NCBI RefSeq assembly: GCF_032452875.1
Contig: NC_083896.1
Location: 1,488,001 to 1,552,000 of the forward strand
Origin: Bos javanicus
Taxonomy: Eukaryota; Chordata; Mammalia; Artiodactyla; Bovidae
Direction of reading: 5' to 3'
DNA: 64,000 nt
Shown: piece after piece, positions 21,545 to 35,000 of the stretch
How positions within the stretch are numbered: position 1 is the first letter of the stretch
How the letters are laid out: every line of letters starts with the position of its first letter
Program-made: the position numbers and the translations under genes
The notes under the pieces: model-generated
Told to the model about the DNA's origin: nothing
The model's input: only the letters and a program-made list of their open reading frames with translations
The model's database searches: none

Positions 21545-21748
21545 AAGTTAGTCACATAGTCAAGTCCGACTCTGTGATCCCAAGGACTGTAGCCTGACAG
21601 GCTCCTCTGTCCATGGGGATTCTCCAGGCAAGAGTACTAGAGGGGGTAGCCATTCCCTTCTCCAGGGGATCTTCCTGACCCAGGGATCAAACCTGGGTCT
21701 CCTGCATTGCAGGCAGATTCTTTACCAACTGAGTCACTAGGGAAGCCC
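21545..21748 (-). mobile_element. Bov-tA SINE with target-site duplication
   Basis: Complete copy ending at the right with 'ttctttaccaactgagtcac' (tRNA-like head). The 12-bp duplication tttagatgctta is exact at 21533-21544 and 21749-21760. Confidence 0.95.
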
Positions 21749-21760
21749 TTTAGATGCTTA

Positions 21761-22840
21761 TGAGGGTACTAATTTTTATGCTGTTATTTTATTTAGCAAA
21801 CTGTATGGATAGTGAAAGGCCAATTAGTCTTAAAAATTACTGTAAGTTCTGAGTTCTGACTAAATCTAATTTTATAACACCTTCCCTAAGTGAAAGAAAA
21901 TTTAACAAATACAAATATAAGTCTAAGTAAATATGGAGTCACAAAAAAGCCTATCATGATAAACTTGATCCTTCGTTAATTACCCAGGAGCAGAATAAAG
22001 ATAAACCCCTCACTTTTCTCTATATAGTCAAGCTTTTGCACAAATCCATGGAAAACATCTTTTTCAAAGCAACAAACACACACCAAAAAATATCCAAATA
22101 AACCAAAAACCTCTTGCTAATTCTGGTCTTAAGTATGTCACTGAGACCAGAGAAAAACTTACATGCCAGGTGGTTAGTCCCATTAGTAAATTCTCCAAAG
22201 GAAAATGGGGGTTGTCACAGCCCCGGGTATGCAATAGGTAAAGGACTGAGTGCAAGACTGCTGTTTCTACTACTGGGTGGGTATGAACTTTCAACCTTTT
22301 TCCCCTAAGTGTAAATGATCAGGAAGCTTCATACTTAAGCAGAAAAGTTATCAAAGCTCTAGTAATTCAGAAATGACCTACCTTTATATCAGTAATTCCA
22401 CTTGTCTAGGAAGGAAAAAATAATTGTTATTTTAATATTATAGAAATACCACACATTTTAGAAGACTTAAAAATAATGATGTAAATATTATGGTTTTTAT
22501 TGCCCGAGGTAAAATTTCAGCACAAATTATTTAATTATATGTTTACTTATTCATTCCAATTATTTTAGAGAGAATTAACTAATTATTGGATTTTAACACA
22601 TAACAGATATGAATTTTCTTTATGAAATCTTTAAACTAATAAGTGGTAAATAAATGACATAATAGATTATAAAAGCTTAAAAGAGACAAGAGTCATACGG
22701 AACTCTTTTTGATTATTCAGTAGACACTTGAGATTTTTCTCTTTGGGCAATGGCTTGACTATGTCAATTAGCAAAGTTAATTCCAAATCTTCACATATAA
22801 AAAATGGAGAGCAGTTATAAAATCAGCTTCCTAAAAGGGG
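21761..22840. other. DEUP1 intron D-E, unassigned
   Basis: AT-rich intronic DNA; no gene or repeat family recognised. Confidence 0.5.
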
Positions 22841-23489
22841 GGAGTGTGTTCAAGATGGCATAGCATAGCACAGTAGGAACACCCTGAACTCACCTGTTCC
22901 AGGGGTAAACCATAATAACTCCTTACATAGCAACTACCTATGGGAACAACCTGAAGACTAGCAGAGAAGATTTTATATGTCTAAAGATATAAAGAAGGAA
23001 CCATAATAAAATTGAGTAGAAGGGATGGACTAAGAAGGGTGTAGTCAGAATCACATCCCTGGATCAGCAACTCTCAAACTGAAAGAATATCACAATTGCA
23101 GAGGTCCTTCTCTAGCACAAAGGGATCTGAACCACACATCAGGTTCCCTAGCTTGGGGGTGTTGTACTGGGAAGATGAGCCTCTAGGATGTCTGGCTTTG
23201 AAAACTAGCAGGCCTTACCTTTGAGAAAGCCAGAGGGATACAGGGAACAAAGACTCTGCTCTTAAAGAACACACACAAAATCTCTCATGCTCTGAGTCTC
23301 AGCAGTTTGAAAGGAGCCTGGGTCAGATCTACTTGCTCATCATGGAGAGCCTCCGGGAGAGGGGAGTGGCAACTAGGACTCCCCTGGGGATGGAGGTACC
23401 GGTGGCAACCATTCTCGGGAGCTTATTCCACCATGTGGACACCAGCACTGACAAACACCATTTTGGAGAGCTCCCTTTAACCTCTTTGT

Positions 23490-23670
23490 GCTGGAGGTTA
23501 CCAGCCCACCAGCTGGTTGGCACCAGTCCCAGGACTTCATGGACTGCACACTCAGCTGTGCCAGGATCTGGCCCCACCCATTAGAGGGTTGGCACCAGCC
23601 TTGGGCTTCACAGGCCCCATGATCAGCTATGCTGGGATCCAGCCCCACCCACCAGTGGGAAAGCAGCCAA
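23490..23670 (+). repeat. Degenerate tandem repeat in L1 5' region
   Basis: Two diverged copies of a roughly 75-bp unit sharing 'ttggcaccag', 'gctatg/gctgtg', 'gggatc/aggatc' and 'cagccccaccca'-like blocks. Confidence 0.6.
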
Positions 23671-25392
23671 TACATGAGGCAGTGGCTGGCAGCCACCTTT
23701 GCAAGGGGCCAGCCCTGCCAACCAGCATGCCCACAGTAGCTGGCCATGCCACAAGAGAAGGGTTCACACAGCCCAAACATGAGGCAACCCAAGAGCATAT
23801 GACTCCAGTGAACACAGGGAGTGCCCTGCTGAGCCCCATAGGACATCTCCAACATGAGGCCACTTCTCCAAAATCAGGAATCATAACCAGCCTACTTAGT
23901 ATGAAGAAATAAAAAAGAAAATTGGGCAAAATGAGGTGAGAGAGGTATAAATCCACATGAAGAAGATGTAGGATAAGCAATTCACCCAGTAAAGAGTTAG
24001 AGGTAATGATGTTAAAGATGTTCAATGGACTCAGGAGAAAAATGGATGAATACAACAATAAGTTTAACAAAGAGAAAACACAAAGAAGAACCAAAAAAGA
24101 GCTTAATAATACAACAACTGAAATAAAAAAAATACACTACAAAGAATAAACAGTAGATTATATGATAGAAAAGAACAGACCAGTGAACTGGAAGATAGAG
24201 TAGTGGAAATTACCCAAGAAGAGTTCATGCTGATCCTTTTCAAACTATTCCAAAATACTGAAGAGGATGGAATGCTTCTGAACTCATTCTAGGAGACCAG
24301 TATCAGCATGATGCAAAAACCAGACAAAGACACTACAAAAAAAAGTAACAGGTCAGTATCACTGCTGAACATAGATGCAGAAGGTCTCAACAAAATATCA
24401 GCAAATCAAGTTTAATAATACATTAAAAAGATTATACACTGTGATTACGTGGGATTTATCCCCGGGATATATGCATGGTTCAATAGCCACAAATAAATCA
24501 ATGTGACATACCACATTAAAAAATTGAAGAATAAAAGTTATATGATCATCACAATAGATATAGATAAAGGTTTTGACAAAATGTAACATCCATTTGTGAT
24601 AAAAGCTCTCCAGAAAGTGGGCATAGAGGGAACATGTCTCAACATAATAGAGACCCTATATGACAAACACATAGCCAACATCAGAGTCAACAGTGAAAAG
24701 CTGAAAATAGTTTCTCTAAGATTAGGATCAAGACAAGGATACTCACTCTTGCCACTTATTTAACAGTACTAGAAGTCCTAGCCACAGTAATGAGACAAGA
24801 AAAAGAAATAAAGAGATTTCAAACTGGAAAGGAAGAAGTAAAATGATCAATGTTTGTAGATGACATGAAACTATATAGAAAATCCTCAAGATGCCACCAA
24901 AAAACTATTAGACATAATAAATTATTTCAGTAAAGTTGAGGGATACAAAATTAATATACAGAAATCTTTTACATTCCTATATGCTAACAATGAACTAGAA
25001 AGAGAAATTAGGAAAACAACCCTATTTACAATCACATTAAAATAATAAAATGCCTAGGAATAAATCTACATAAGGAGGTAAAAGACATATACTTGGAAAA
25101 TTATAAGACACTGATGAAAGAAATTGAAGATATCACAAACAAATGGAAAGATATGCTGTACTTATAAATTAGGAGAATTAATATTTTAAAACTGACCATA
25201 CTCCCAAGGCAATCTGCACACTCAATGCAATCCTTATCAAAATATCAATTGTATTTTTCTTAGAACTAGCAGAAATAATTCTAAATTTTGTTCAAAAACA
25301 CAAAAGACCTTGAATAACCAAATATTGAGAAAGGAGAACAAAGCTGGATATTTCATGCCTCCCTGAGTTTAGACTGTTCTACAAAGCAAAAG

Positions 25393-25550
25393 GAAGAGTG
25401 GGCGGCAGAGGAAGAGATGGTTAGATAGTACTGTCAATCCAGTGGACATGAATCTGAGCAAACTCCAGGAGACAGTGGAAGACGGAGGACCCTGGCTTGC
25501 TACAGTCTGTGAGGTTGCAAAGAGTCAGACATGACAACAAGAACAAAGCT
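25393..25550 (+). mobile_element. BovB 3' fragment in L1
   Basis: Diverged but ordered match to the BovB C-terminal end: 'ggcagaggaagagatggtta', 'gtggacatgaatctgagc', 'caaactccaggag', 'gcaaagagtcagacatgac'. An older copy than the others. Confidence 0.8.
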
Positions 25551-25807
25551 ACTGTAATCGAAACAGTATGGTACTGGGGCAAAAACAGTACATTTACCAA
25601 CGGGACAGACTAGAGCATCCAGAAATAAATCCACACTTAGATGGTCAATTAATTTATGACAAAGGAGGCAAGAATATACAATGAGAAAAAGACAGCCTCT
25701 TCAGTAAACAGTGTTGGGAAAGTGGACAGCTACATGCAGAAGAATCAAACTGGACTCCTCTCACACCATGCACACACTAAACACAGCATGGATTAAAGAC
25801 TTACAGG

Positions 25808-26098
25808 TAAGGGTTCCCTGGTGGTCCAGTGGCTAAAAATGGCATGTCCACCTGCCAATGCAGGGGACACGGGTTTGATCCCTGGTCTGGGAAGATTCCC
25901 AGATGCCCCACAAATCTTGGGACAACAAAGCCTGTGGGCCACAATGACTGAGCCTGCACACCTAGAGGCCATGCTCTGCAGCAAAAGAAGCCCACACGCC
26001 ACTACTAAGGAGGAGCCCCCGCCTGCCACAACTAGAGAAAACCCATGTGCAGCAATGAAGACCTAGCACAGCCAAATATAAATAAATAAACCTTAAAA
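25808..26098 (+). mobile_element. tRNA-Glu-derived SINE (CHR-like) with A-rich tail
   Basis: Head 'ccctggtggtccagtggcta', box B 'gggtttgatccctggtctgg', body with 'cctgtgggccacaatgac' and 'cacaactagagaaaaccc', tail 'aataaataaacctt'. Flanked by aaagactta-like repeats at 25795 and 26099. Unlike Bov-tA it has no BovB tail. Confidence 0.88.
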
Positions 26099-27339
26099 AA
26101 AGACTTAAATGTAAGACCTGAAGCTGAAGAACTCCTAGAAGAAAACACAATATACTTATCAACACTGGTCTTAGTAATATTTTTTTTGGATCTGTCTCCT
26201 CAGGTAAGAATAAAAAAGCAAAAATAAACAAATATGCTTGTATCAAACTAAAAAGTGTTTGCACAGGGATGGAAACTATAAACAAAATAAAAAGGCAGCT
26301 TAATGAATGGGAGAAGATACTTGCAAATGATACTTCTGATGAGGGCTTAATATCCAAAATATATAAAGAACTGATACAACTCAACATAAAATAAATCTCA
26401 TTAAAAATGAATAGAGGATATGAACAGACATTTTTCCAGTGAAGACATACAGATGACCAAAAGACATGAAAAGATGCTCAACACTAATCAGAGAAAAGTA
26501 AATCAAAACCATAATGTGACCATTTTATACTTGTTAGAAAGGCTATCATAGAAAAGACAATAATTACAACTGTTGGTGAAGATGTGGAGAAAAGCAGTGC
26601 TTGTGACCTATTGGTGGGAATAGAAGTGGTACAGTTTCTATGGGAAAAACCATGCAGTTTCCTCAAAAAATTAAAAATAGAACTGTCACATGATTTAGCA
26701 ATTTCACATCTGTGTATTTATCTAAAGGAAACACAAAGACTAACTTGAAAAGATACATATATCCCAACATTCACTGAAGCATTATTTTCAACAGCCGAGA
26801 TACGGAAACAACCTAAGTGTCCATCAAAAGACAAATGAATAAAAAAATGATACGGTGTATATATACAATGGAATATTACTCAGCCACAATAAAAAAATGA
26901 AATCTTGCTATTTGGGGCAACATGGATGAATCCAGAGGCTATTATGCTATGTGAAATTAGTCAGACTGAGGAGGACAAATATCATATATTCTCACTTATA
27001 TGTGGAATCTGAAAAACAAAACTAAACAGACTCAAGGATACAGAGGACAAACTGATAGTTGCCGGAGGAGAGGGTGTTGGGGGTAGGTAAAACAAGTGAA
27101 GGGGATTTAGAGGTACAAACCTCCAGGTAGAAAATAAATAAGCAATCATATGTACTATACAGCATATGGAATACGGTCAATAAAACTGAAATAACTTTAT
27201 ATGGGACAGATGGTTACTAAACTAATGTGGTGATCATTTTGTAATACACACAAATGTTAAATCACTATGAGTACACCTGAAACCAACATAGTATTTTATG
27301 CCAAGTAAATTTCAATTAAAAAAAAAAAAAACCTTCCTA

Positions 27340-27650
27340 GGCTTCTCTGGTGGCTCAGCAATAGAGAGTCCACCTGCCAATACAGGTGATACGGGTTTGA
27401 TCCCCGATCTGGGAAAATCCCACGTGCCCCAGGGCAACTAAACCTGTGCGCCACAACTACCGAGTCTGTGCCCTAGAGCCCGGGAGCCACAGCTACCGAG
27501 CCCGCGTGCCCTGAGCCCTGAGCCCATGTGCTGCAACAGGGGATGCTGCAGTGAGATGTGGGCTCACCACAACTAGAGAAAGAGCCTGCACAGTGATGAA
27601 GACCCAGCACTGCCAAAATAAATACGTAAAACCACATTAAAATTTTTTTA
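27340..27650 (+). mobile_element. tRNA-Glu-derived SINE (CHR-like) with target-site duplication
   Basis: Same family as 25808-26098: head 'ctctggtggctcagcaatag', box B 'gggtttgatccccgatctgg', A/T-rich tail near 27620-27650. The duplication aaaaaccttccta lies at about 27327-27339 and 27651-27663. Confidence 0.9.
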
Positions 27651-27663
27651 AAAAACCTTCCTA

Positions 27664-28145
27664 TATGAAGGATAATCCTCATAAAATATAAATGATTAAG
27701 TGCTATTTTAATAAGCATCATGTTGAAGGCTATAACAAATGGCATTCTATTTTATGACAGCCCATTAAGCAACCTTTAGACATATATATTATGTATGTAT
27801 ATGTGTTTGCTAATGTAAAAGCTCTGCAGAGATAATCAAATACCAAAAAGTGACTCTGCCTTTATTGAAAATACAATAAAACTGAGTAGACTAAAGTAAC
27901 ATGCATGAAAAATAGTAAATAATATAGATATGATGTAATTTATGTGTTAAATTATACTGCACCAAGTAGGAACCCAAATGTTTTTTGAATCAATCAATGT
28001 CAACAACTACTGAGACAGATCATGTAGGAAGTGCGATAAGACAAAGCTTTGGTTAACCTTTTAATTAGCAGTGGTTTCCTTGATAACTTATTCATGTCTC
28101 TCAGACAGCAGGTAAGTCCCACAAATCCACAGGTATTCACTGAGC
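27664..28145. other. DEUP1 intron D-E, unassigned
   Basis: AT-rich intronic DNA; nothing recognised. Confidence 0.5.
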
Positions 28146-28367
28146 CTTGCGTATGTGTGTGAGTGCTCAGTTGCCCAGTCATGTCTGACTCTTTGTGATC
28201 CCATGGACTGTAGCCCACTAGGCTCCTCTGTGCATGGAATTTTTCAGGCAAAAACACTGGAATGGGTCACCGTTTCCTACTCTAGGGTATATTCCTGACC
28301 CAGGGATGGAACCCAGGTCTCCTGCATTGCAGGCAGATTCTTTACTGTCTGAGCCACCAGGGAAGCT
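28146..28367 (-). mobile_element. Bov-tA SINE
   Basis: Complete minus-oriented copy: tail 'cagtcatgtctgactctttg', body 'aggcaaaaacactggaatgg', head complement 'ttctttactgtctgagccac'. Confidence 0.93.
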
Positions 28368-29489
28368 TTCAATGAGTCATATACTATACCAAATCTTATA
28401 TGAAGAAAAAACATGAAATATAAGCCCTTTCTCCCACAAAAAATATGACTGAGACAAAACATACCCATAATAAAAAATAAAAGAAGACAATTCAAAACTG
28501 CTAAAGAAAGTCAAAGAAAGGAAAACTAACTGGGCCCCAGAGTAATGGTAGATGAATTCAAGGAGGAGATAAAATTTAATCTAGTCCCTTAAGGGACTGG
28601 TAGGATTTAGTAAAGAAAAAGGAATTTCTTTACTTTGGTAAAGGAAAAGCACTCAGGTGGAAAACATATAATAGATTGATCCATTCATCATTCACTGATT
28701 CATTTGTTCATTTACTCATCAAACAAAACATTTTTCAGTGCCTTCCATATTCAGGCACTACATTAAGTGTTGAGATTGGTGGCAAACTAGGACCATGAGC
28801 ACTGAGCCTACTGGTAAGGGGATGGACAGCTTATGAAAAACAGGCAATTGTAAGACTGTGGTAGGACAGATGCTAAGGAAAGGGTGCTATGATGGCTTCG
28901 AGGAGTGACACTTAACAGGAAAATCAGAGGAGATTTTGGTATAGCTTAAAATTTATGCAGATAAACTTGAAACATTAAAAGGACATGGCCATGTGAAGGA
29001 GGGAAGGGGGATTTTTTGGTAGAAGGAAAAGCATGTGCCAAGGTCAGGAAGTAAGAAAGAGCATGAGAATGAGAATCACATACACAGATGAGAATAAGCT
29101 GTTCTACTGTAGTGGAGGCTTTGTGCCCGTCTCCACAGGGAAACAGAGCAGGTGACCCAGGTTAAGGAAGCCTGGGACGTGAAGGGTTCTGGCTTCCTGT
29201 GGGAAACTGAGCACATGTTCCACCAGGAAAGGCAACATTAGGAAAGCATACCTGGCGTGGAAAATGGACAACTTGGAAGCCATTCTGAAGAGAGAACCTG
29301 AAGCCGTTGTATGATGCAGAAGAGAGAAGCTGAAGGTGCCTCTACCCTTCAAGGGGAAGCACACAGCCAGAGTAGAGAACCAAGGACGAAATGCAGGGGC
29401 TGAGTAGGGGCAGAGATGCAAGGGCAGGATCAGTGACAAGAACAGAAGGGGCAGGACCATGGGGTCTGACAGTCAACACTACGCACCTG
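28368..29489. other. DEUP1 intron D-E with probable ancient repeats
   Basis: 28680-28830 ('attcactgattcatttgttc', 'cactacattaagtgttgaga') resembles a very old mammalian repeat of unclear family. The remaining purine-rich DNA is unassigned; open frames at 29104-29530 on the minus strand have no recognisable product. Confidence 0.4.
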
Positions 29490-29690
29490 GAGCTATCCAA
29501 GCCAGTCACAAGCTGTATGATCTTGGGCAAGTTACTCTAAAACTGAAAGATCTCATTTCTTTTTCTGTGGGGATAATAGTCCCTATCCCAGCCCCACCCC
29601 CCTCCCCAGCCGCCCCACACAGTATAAGGACGTAGACGTTAATGTACGAAAAGTACTCGGCAGACAGCAAGGCATACAGTACGCATGCGA
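29490..29690 (+). mobile_element. MIR SINE remnant
   Basis: MIR core: 'aagctgtatgatcttgggca', then 'ttctttttctgtggggataa', then 'agtactcggcagacagcaag'. Confidence 0.6.
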
Positions 29691-29764
29691 TGACCAGCAG
29701 CTCTTTGTTGTGACGAAATTCTACCAGTCTCCTTGACTTTCTGTCTTGTCTCTGCACATTATAT

Positions 29765-29983
29765 TACGTTGTGTGCTCAGCCACTCAGTCATGTCTGACT
29801 CTTTGCGACCCAATGAACTGTAATCTGCCAGGCTCCTCCGTCCATGCAGTTTTCCATGCAAGAATACTGGAGTGGGTTGCCATTTCCTTCCCCAGGGGAT
29901 CTTCCTAACCCAGGAACGGAACCCACATCTCTTGGGTCTCCTGCCCTGGCAGGTGGATTCCTTACCACTGCAGCACCTGCATT
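29765..29983 (-). mobile_element. Bov-tA SINE
   Basis: Complete minus-oriented copy with 'gtcatgtctgactctttgcg', 'gcaagaatactggagtgg' and head complement 'attccttaccactgcagc'. Confidence 0.93.
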
Positions 29984-29984
29984 A

Positions 29985-30268
29985 TATCACCTTATCATGA
30001 CTTCCCACCACTGTGTGTCTGGCTAACTATTCCTAAGAAGCCTTTTCTGATCCCAGTACAGCATCAGGTAGCCCCCACACAGCCCCTGCACTCCACAATC
30101 TCCTATCACTCTAGCATAACCATCCAGTTAATTGTTTATATCCACTAATGTATGTTTATAGACACTAACATTAATCTCCATGAGTTCAAGGATCTAGTCT
30201 CATAATCCTAGCATTCTGCTAGACATATATCAGACATTCAGTAAATAATTATAGAGTGAATGAAAACA
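29985..30268 (+). mobile_element. L2 3' end
   Basis: Order of an L2 3' region: 'aagccttttctgatccc', 'taattgtttatatcc', 'atctccatgagttcaaggat', 'ctgctagacatatatcagac', 'attcagtaaataatt', 'gagtgaatga'. Confidence 0.65.
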
Positions 30269-30294
30269 TTCTGTGCTGACTGTGGCATGTGATA

Positions 30295-31512
30295 AGTGCA
30301 GAAAAGAGAACCTAGAAATAAACCCACATGTGTAGGTCAACTAATCTTTAAAAAGGGCACCAAAAACAATGGGGAATGGGTGGTGTCTTTAATAACTGTT
30401 GTTGGAGAACTAGATATTCACAAGAAAACAAGTAAAACAGACCTCTATCCTAGACTACTCAAAAACTAACTCAAAATAGATTAAGGCTTAAATGGAAGAC
30501 CTGAAACTGTCAAACTCCCAGAAGAAAACATGGGGAAATAGCTACTTCGCATTGCCCCTCGCAATGATTTTTTGGATATAACACCAAAGCACAGGCAACA
30601 AAAGCAAAAACAGACCAGTGGGACTACATCAAACTAAAGAGTTTCTTTCACAGCAAAGGAAGCCAATTAACAGAGTGAAGAGGCAATCTATGGAATGCGA
30701 GAAAATATTCTGTCAACTATATATCTAATAAGGGGTTAACTTCCACATTATATAACAAACACATACAACTTAACAGCAAAAATACAAACAACACAATTAA
30801 AAATTGGGCAAAGGGCCTAAACAGATATTTTTCTAAAGAAGACATACAGATGGCCACAGACACGTGAGAAAGCTGCTGACGTCACTAATCATCAAGGAAA
30901 TGCAGACTGAAACCACAGTGAGGTACCACCTCAGACCCGACAGGACGGTCTGCATCAAAATGGCAAAACATAACAGGTGTTGGTGAGAATCTGGAGAGAA
31001 GCAAGCTCTCGCACACCACTGATGGGAATGAAGTTGGAGAAGCCACTGCGGGAAACGGCATGCGGCTGCTGAAGAAATTGAAAACAGAACCACCGTGCTG
31101 ACCCAGATCTCACATCTGGGCATGTATCTAAAGGAAAGGGAACCAATGTTTCAAAGACATGTCCGCACTCCAGTATGTTCACTGCAGTTCACAATAGCCA
31201 AGACATGGAAAGTGTCCATTAGTGGATGAATGGATGGAGAAAATTCCACATAATCCTACTCAGCCATAAAAGAAGGAAATCCTGCCATTTAAGACAACAT
31301 GGATGAACCCGGAGGACATTAGGTTAAGTGACATAATCCAGACAGAGAAAAGCAAATACTGTATGTTTGCACTTATATGTGGAATTTTAAAAAAAGTCAA
31401 ACTGACAGAAACAGAAGGTAGAATGGTGGTTGTCACGGGCAGTCTGGGTGGGGGGTTAGGGAATGGAATGAGCAGAGATTGAATAAAAAAATACCAACTT
31501 TCATTCATAAGA
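30295..31512 (+). mobile_element. L1 3' half
   Basis: ORF2 C-terminal sequence and 3' UTR of an L1 ('ggataaggggttaac'-like, 'cagatatttttctaaagaag', 'gacatacagatggccac', 'tggatgaatggatgg', 'atgtttgcacttatatgtgg'). Many stops; no ORF. Confidence 0.8.
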
Positions 31513-31513
31513 T

Positions 31514-31624
31514 GAAAAAAGCCACCACAGCCACGCACTACAACTGGGGAACAGCCCCAACTTGCCACAACCAGAGAAAGCCCGCAGACAGCGACAGAGG
31601 CCCAGAGCAGCAGAAAAACAGATA
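31514..31624 (+). mobile_element. tRNA-derived SINE 3' fragment
   Basis: Body and tail of the CHR-like family ('cacaaccagagaaagcccgc', 'acagcgacagaggcccag'); the tRNA-like head is missing. Confidence 0.7.
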
Positions 31625-32032
31625 AACACATGCACAATTTTTAAAAAGGTATCAGACAAAGTGCAACAAAATAAACCAGGAAGAGGAAATTAATAAAAGA
31701 CAGCAATATTTAAATTAGGAAAGAGGAAATAATAAAGTCAATACTTTTAAATACTAATAAGCAATGCCTTTGTGTGCCAGACTTAAAAAAAGAGAGAGAG
31801 CTAAACTATACATGTTTAGAAACAAGAAAGAAAACATAAATCCAGGATCTGGAAAGATGCAAAGAACTCTAGGATATTCCTAACTTTGGTAACAAGAAAC
31901 ATATTGGAATGGGTAATCACCAAAACAACCTAAGAAGAAGGGAAATCTGAATATACCAAGTACCATAAAAGAGAAGGGAAAGGTAACTGAGATCTGCCTC
32001 ACTGAAACTTCAGCTATACACACATGTACACA
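31625..32032. other. DEUP1 intron D-E, unassigned
   Basis: A-rich intronic DNA, possibly L1-derived but not assignable. Confidence 0.4.
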
Positions 32033-35000
32033 GCTCAGTTCGGTTCACTCAGTCTTGTCCGACTCTGCAATCCCATGGACTGCAGCACGCCAGGCCTCCC
32101 TGTCCATCACCAACTGCTGGAGTTTGCTCAAACTCAATGCCCATTGAGTCAGTGATGCCATCCAACCATCTCATCTTCTGTCATCCCCTTCTTCTCCTGC
32201 CTTCAATCTTTCCCAACATTAGGAGCTTTTCCAATGAGATAGTTCTTCCCAACAGGTGGCCAAAGTATTGGAGTTTCAGCTTCATCATCAGTCCTTCCAA
32301 TGAATATTCAGGTCTGATTTCCTTTAGGATGGACTGGCTGGGTCTCCTTCCTGTCCAAGGGACTCTCAAGAGTCTTCTCCAACACCACAGTTCAAAAGCA
32401 TCAATTCTTTAGTACTCAGCCTTCTTTATTGTCCAAATCTCACATCCATACATGACTACTGGAAAAATCATAGCTTTGACTAGATGGACCTCTGTTGGCA
32501 AAGTAATGTCTCTGCTTTTTAATATGCTGTCTAGGTTGGTCATAGCTTTTCTTCCAAGGAGCAAGCGTCTTTTAATTTCATGGCTGCAGTCACCATCTGT
32601 AGTGATTTTGGAACCCCAAAAATAAAGTCTGTCACTATTTCCAAGTTTCCACATCTATTTGCCACGAAGTGATGGGACTGGATGCCATGATCTTAGTTTT
32701 CTGAACGTTGAGTTTAAGACAACTTTTTCACTCTCTCCTCTTTCACTTCCATCAAGAGACTCTTTAATTCTTCTTCACTTTCTGCCATTAGGGTGGTTTC
32801 ATCTGCATTTCTGAGGTTATTGATATTTCTCCCAGCAGTATTAATTGCAGCTTGTGCTTCATGCAGCCCAGCATTTCACGTGATGTACTCTGCATATAAG
32901 TTAAATAAGCAGGCTGACAATATAGTCTTGACGTACTCCTTTCCCAATTTGGAACCAGTCTGTTGTTCCATGTCCAGTTCTAACTGTTGCTTCCTGACCT
33001 GCATACAGGTTTCTCAAGAGGCAGGTCAGGTGGTCTGGTATGCCCATCTCTTGAAGAATTTTCCACAGTTTATTGTGATCCACACAGTCAAAGGCGTTGG
33101 CATAGTCAATAAAGCAGAAATAGATGTTTTTCTGGAACTCTCTTGCTTTTTCCTTGATCCAACAGATGTCGGCAATTTAACCTCTGGTTCCTCTGCCTTT
33201 TCTAAATCCAGCTTGAACATCTGGAAGTTCACTGTTGATGTACTATTGAAGCCTTGCTTGGAGAACTTTGAGCATTACTTTGCTAGCATGTGAGATGAGT
33301 GCAATTGTGCAGTAGTTTGAACATTCTTTGGCATTGCCTTTCTTTGGGATTGCAATGAAAACAGACTTTTTCCAGTCCTGTGGCCACTGCTGAGTTTTCC
33401 AAATTTGCTGGCTTATTGAGTGCAGCACTTTAACCGCATCAACTTTTAGGATTTGAAATAGTTCAACTGGAATTCATCACCGCCACTAGCTTTGTTTGTA
33501 GTGATGCTTCCTAAGGACCACTTAACTTCACATTCCAGGATGTCGGGCTCTAGGTGAGTGATCACACCCTTGTGGTTATCTGGGTCATGAAGATCTTTTT
33601 TGTACAGTTCTTCTGTGTTTTGTTGCTACCTCTTCTTAATATCCTCTGCTTCTCTTAGGTCCATACCATTTCTGTCCTTTATTGAGCCCATCTTTGCATG
33701 AAATGTTCCCTTGGTATCTCTAATTTCCTTGAAGAGATCTCTAGTCTTTCCCACTCTATTGTTTTCCTCTATTTCTTTGCATTGATCACTGAGGAAGGCT
33801 TTCTTATCCTCCTTGCTATTCTTTGGAACTCTGCATTCAAATCAGTATATCTTTCCTTTACTCTTTTGTCTTTTGCTTCTCTTCTTTTTTCAGCTATTTG
33901 TAAGGCCTCCTCAGAAAACCATTTTGCCTTTTTTCTTCTTGGGGATGGTTTTTATCACCACCTCCTATACAATGTTGTGAATCTCTGTCCATAGTTCTTC
34001 AGGCACTCTTATAAGATCTAAAGCACTGAATCTATTTGTCACTTCCACTGTATAATCATAAGGGATTTGATTCAGGTCATACCTGAATGGTCTAGTGGTT
34101 TTCCCTACTTTCTTCAATTTAAGTCTGAGTTTGGTTCATGATCTGAGCCACAGTCAGCTCCTGGTCTTGTTTTTGCTGACTGTATAGAGCCTCTCCATCT
34201 CTGGCTGCAAAAAGAATATAATCAGTCTGATTTCGACATTGACCATCTGGTGATGTCTGTGTGTAGAGTCTTCTCTTGTGTTGTTGGAAGAGGGTGTTTT
34301 CTATGACCAGTGCATTCTCTTGGCAAAACTCTATTAGCCTTTGACCTGCTTCATTCTGTACTCCAAGGCCAAATATGCTTGTTACTCCAAGTATCTCTTG
34401 ACTTCCTACTTTTGCATTCCAATCCCCTATAATGAAAAGGACAGATTTTTGGGGTGTTAGTTCTAGAAGGTCTTGTAGGTCTTCACAGAACTGTTCAACT
34501 TCAGCTTCTTCAGCATTACTGGTCGGGGCCTAGATTTGGATCCGTGATATTGAATGGTTTGCCTTCTAAGCGAACAGAGATCATTCTGTCGTTTGTGAGA
34601 TTGCATCCAAGTACTGCATTTGGACTCTTTTGTTGACTATGCTGCCAACTCCATTTCTTCTAAGGGATTCTTGCCCACAGTAGTAGATATAATGGTCATC
34701 TGAGTTAAATTCACCCATTCCAGTCTGTCTCAGTTCACTGATTTCCTAAAATGTTGATGTTCACTCTTGGCATCTCCTGTTTGACCTCTTCCAATTTACC
34801 TTGATCCAGGAACCTAACATTTCAGGTTCCCATGCAATATTGCTCTTTATAGCATTGGACTTTACTTCCATCACCAACTTCCACATCAACAACTTGGTGT
34901 TGTTTTTGCTTTGGGTCTTTCTCTTCATTTTTTCTGGAGTTATATCTCCTCTCTTCTCCAGTAATTTATTGGGCACCTCCCGACCTGGGGAGCTCATATT

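Larger units (their letters stand above)
22841..27330 (+). mobile_element. Long old L1 with internal deletions and two insertions
   Basis: Starts with an L1-like 5' edge ('gtgtgttcaagatggcatag'), passes a GC-rich 5' region with degenerate tandem repeats (23490-23670), ORF1-like sequence (about 23930-24220) and ORF2 pieces including an RT motif relic TTTGTAGATGACATG (FVDDM) near 24850, then the 3' UTR and an A run at 27317-27331. At about 4.5 kb including inserts it has lost the endonuclease region and most of ORF2; frames are riddled with stops. A BovB fragment (25393-25550) and a tRNA-SINE (25808-26098) are inserted. Confidence 0.82.

Noticed and set aside
23373..23912. Overlapping 160- and 131-codon ORFs as a gene pair
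   Set aside because: They lie in the GC-richer tandem-repeat part of an L1 5' region on opposite strands, with no family resemblance.
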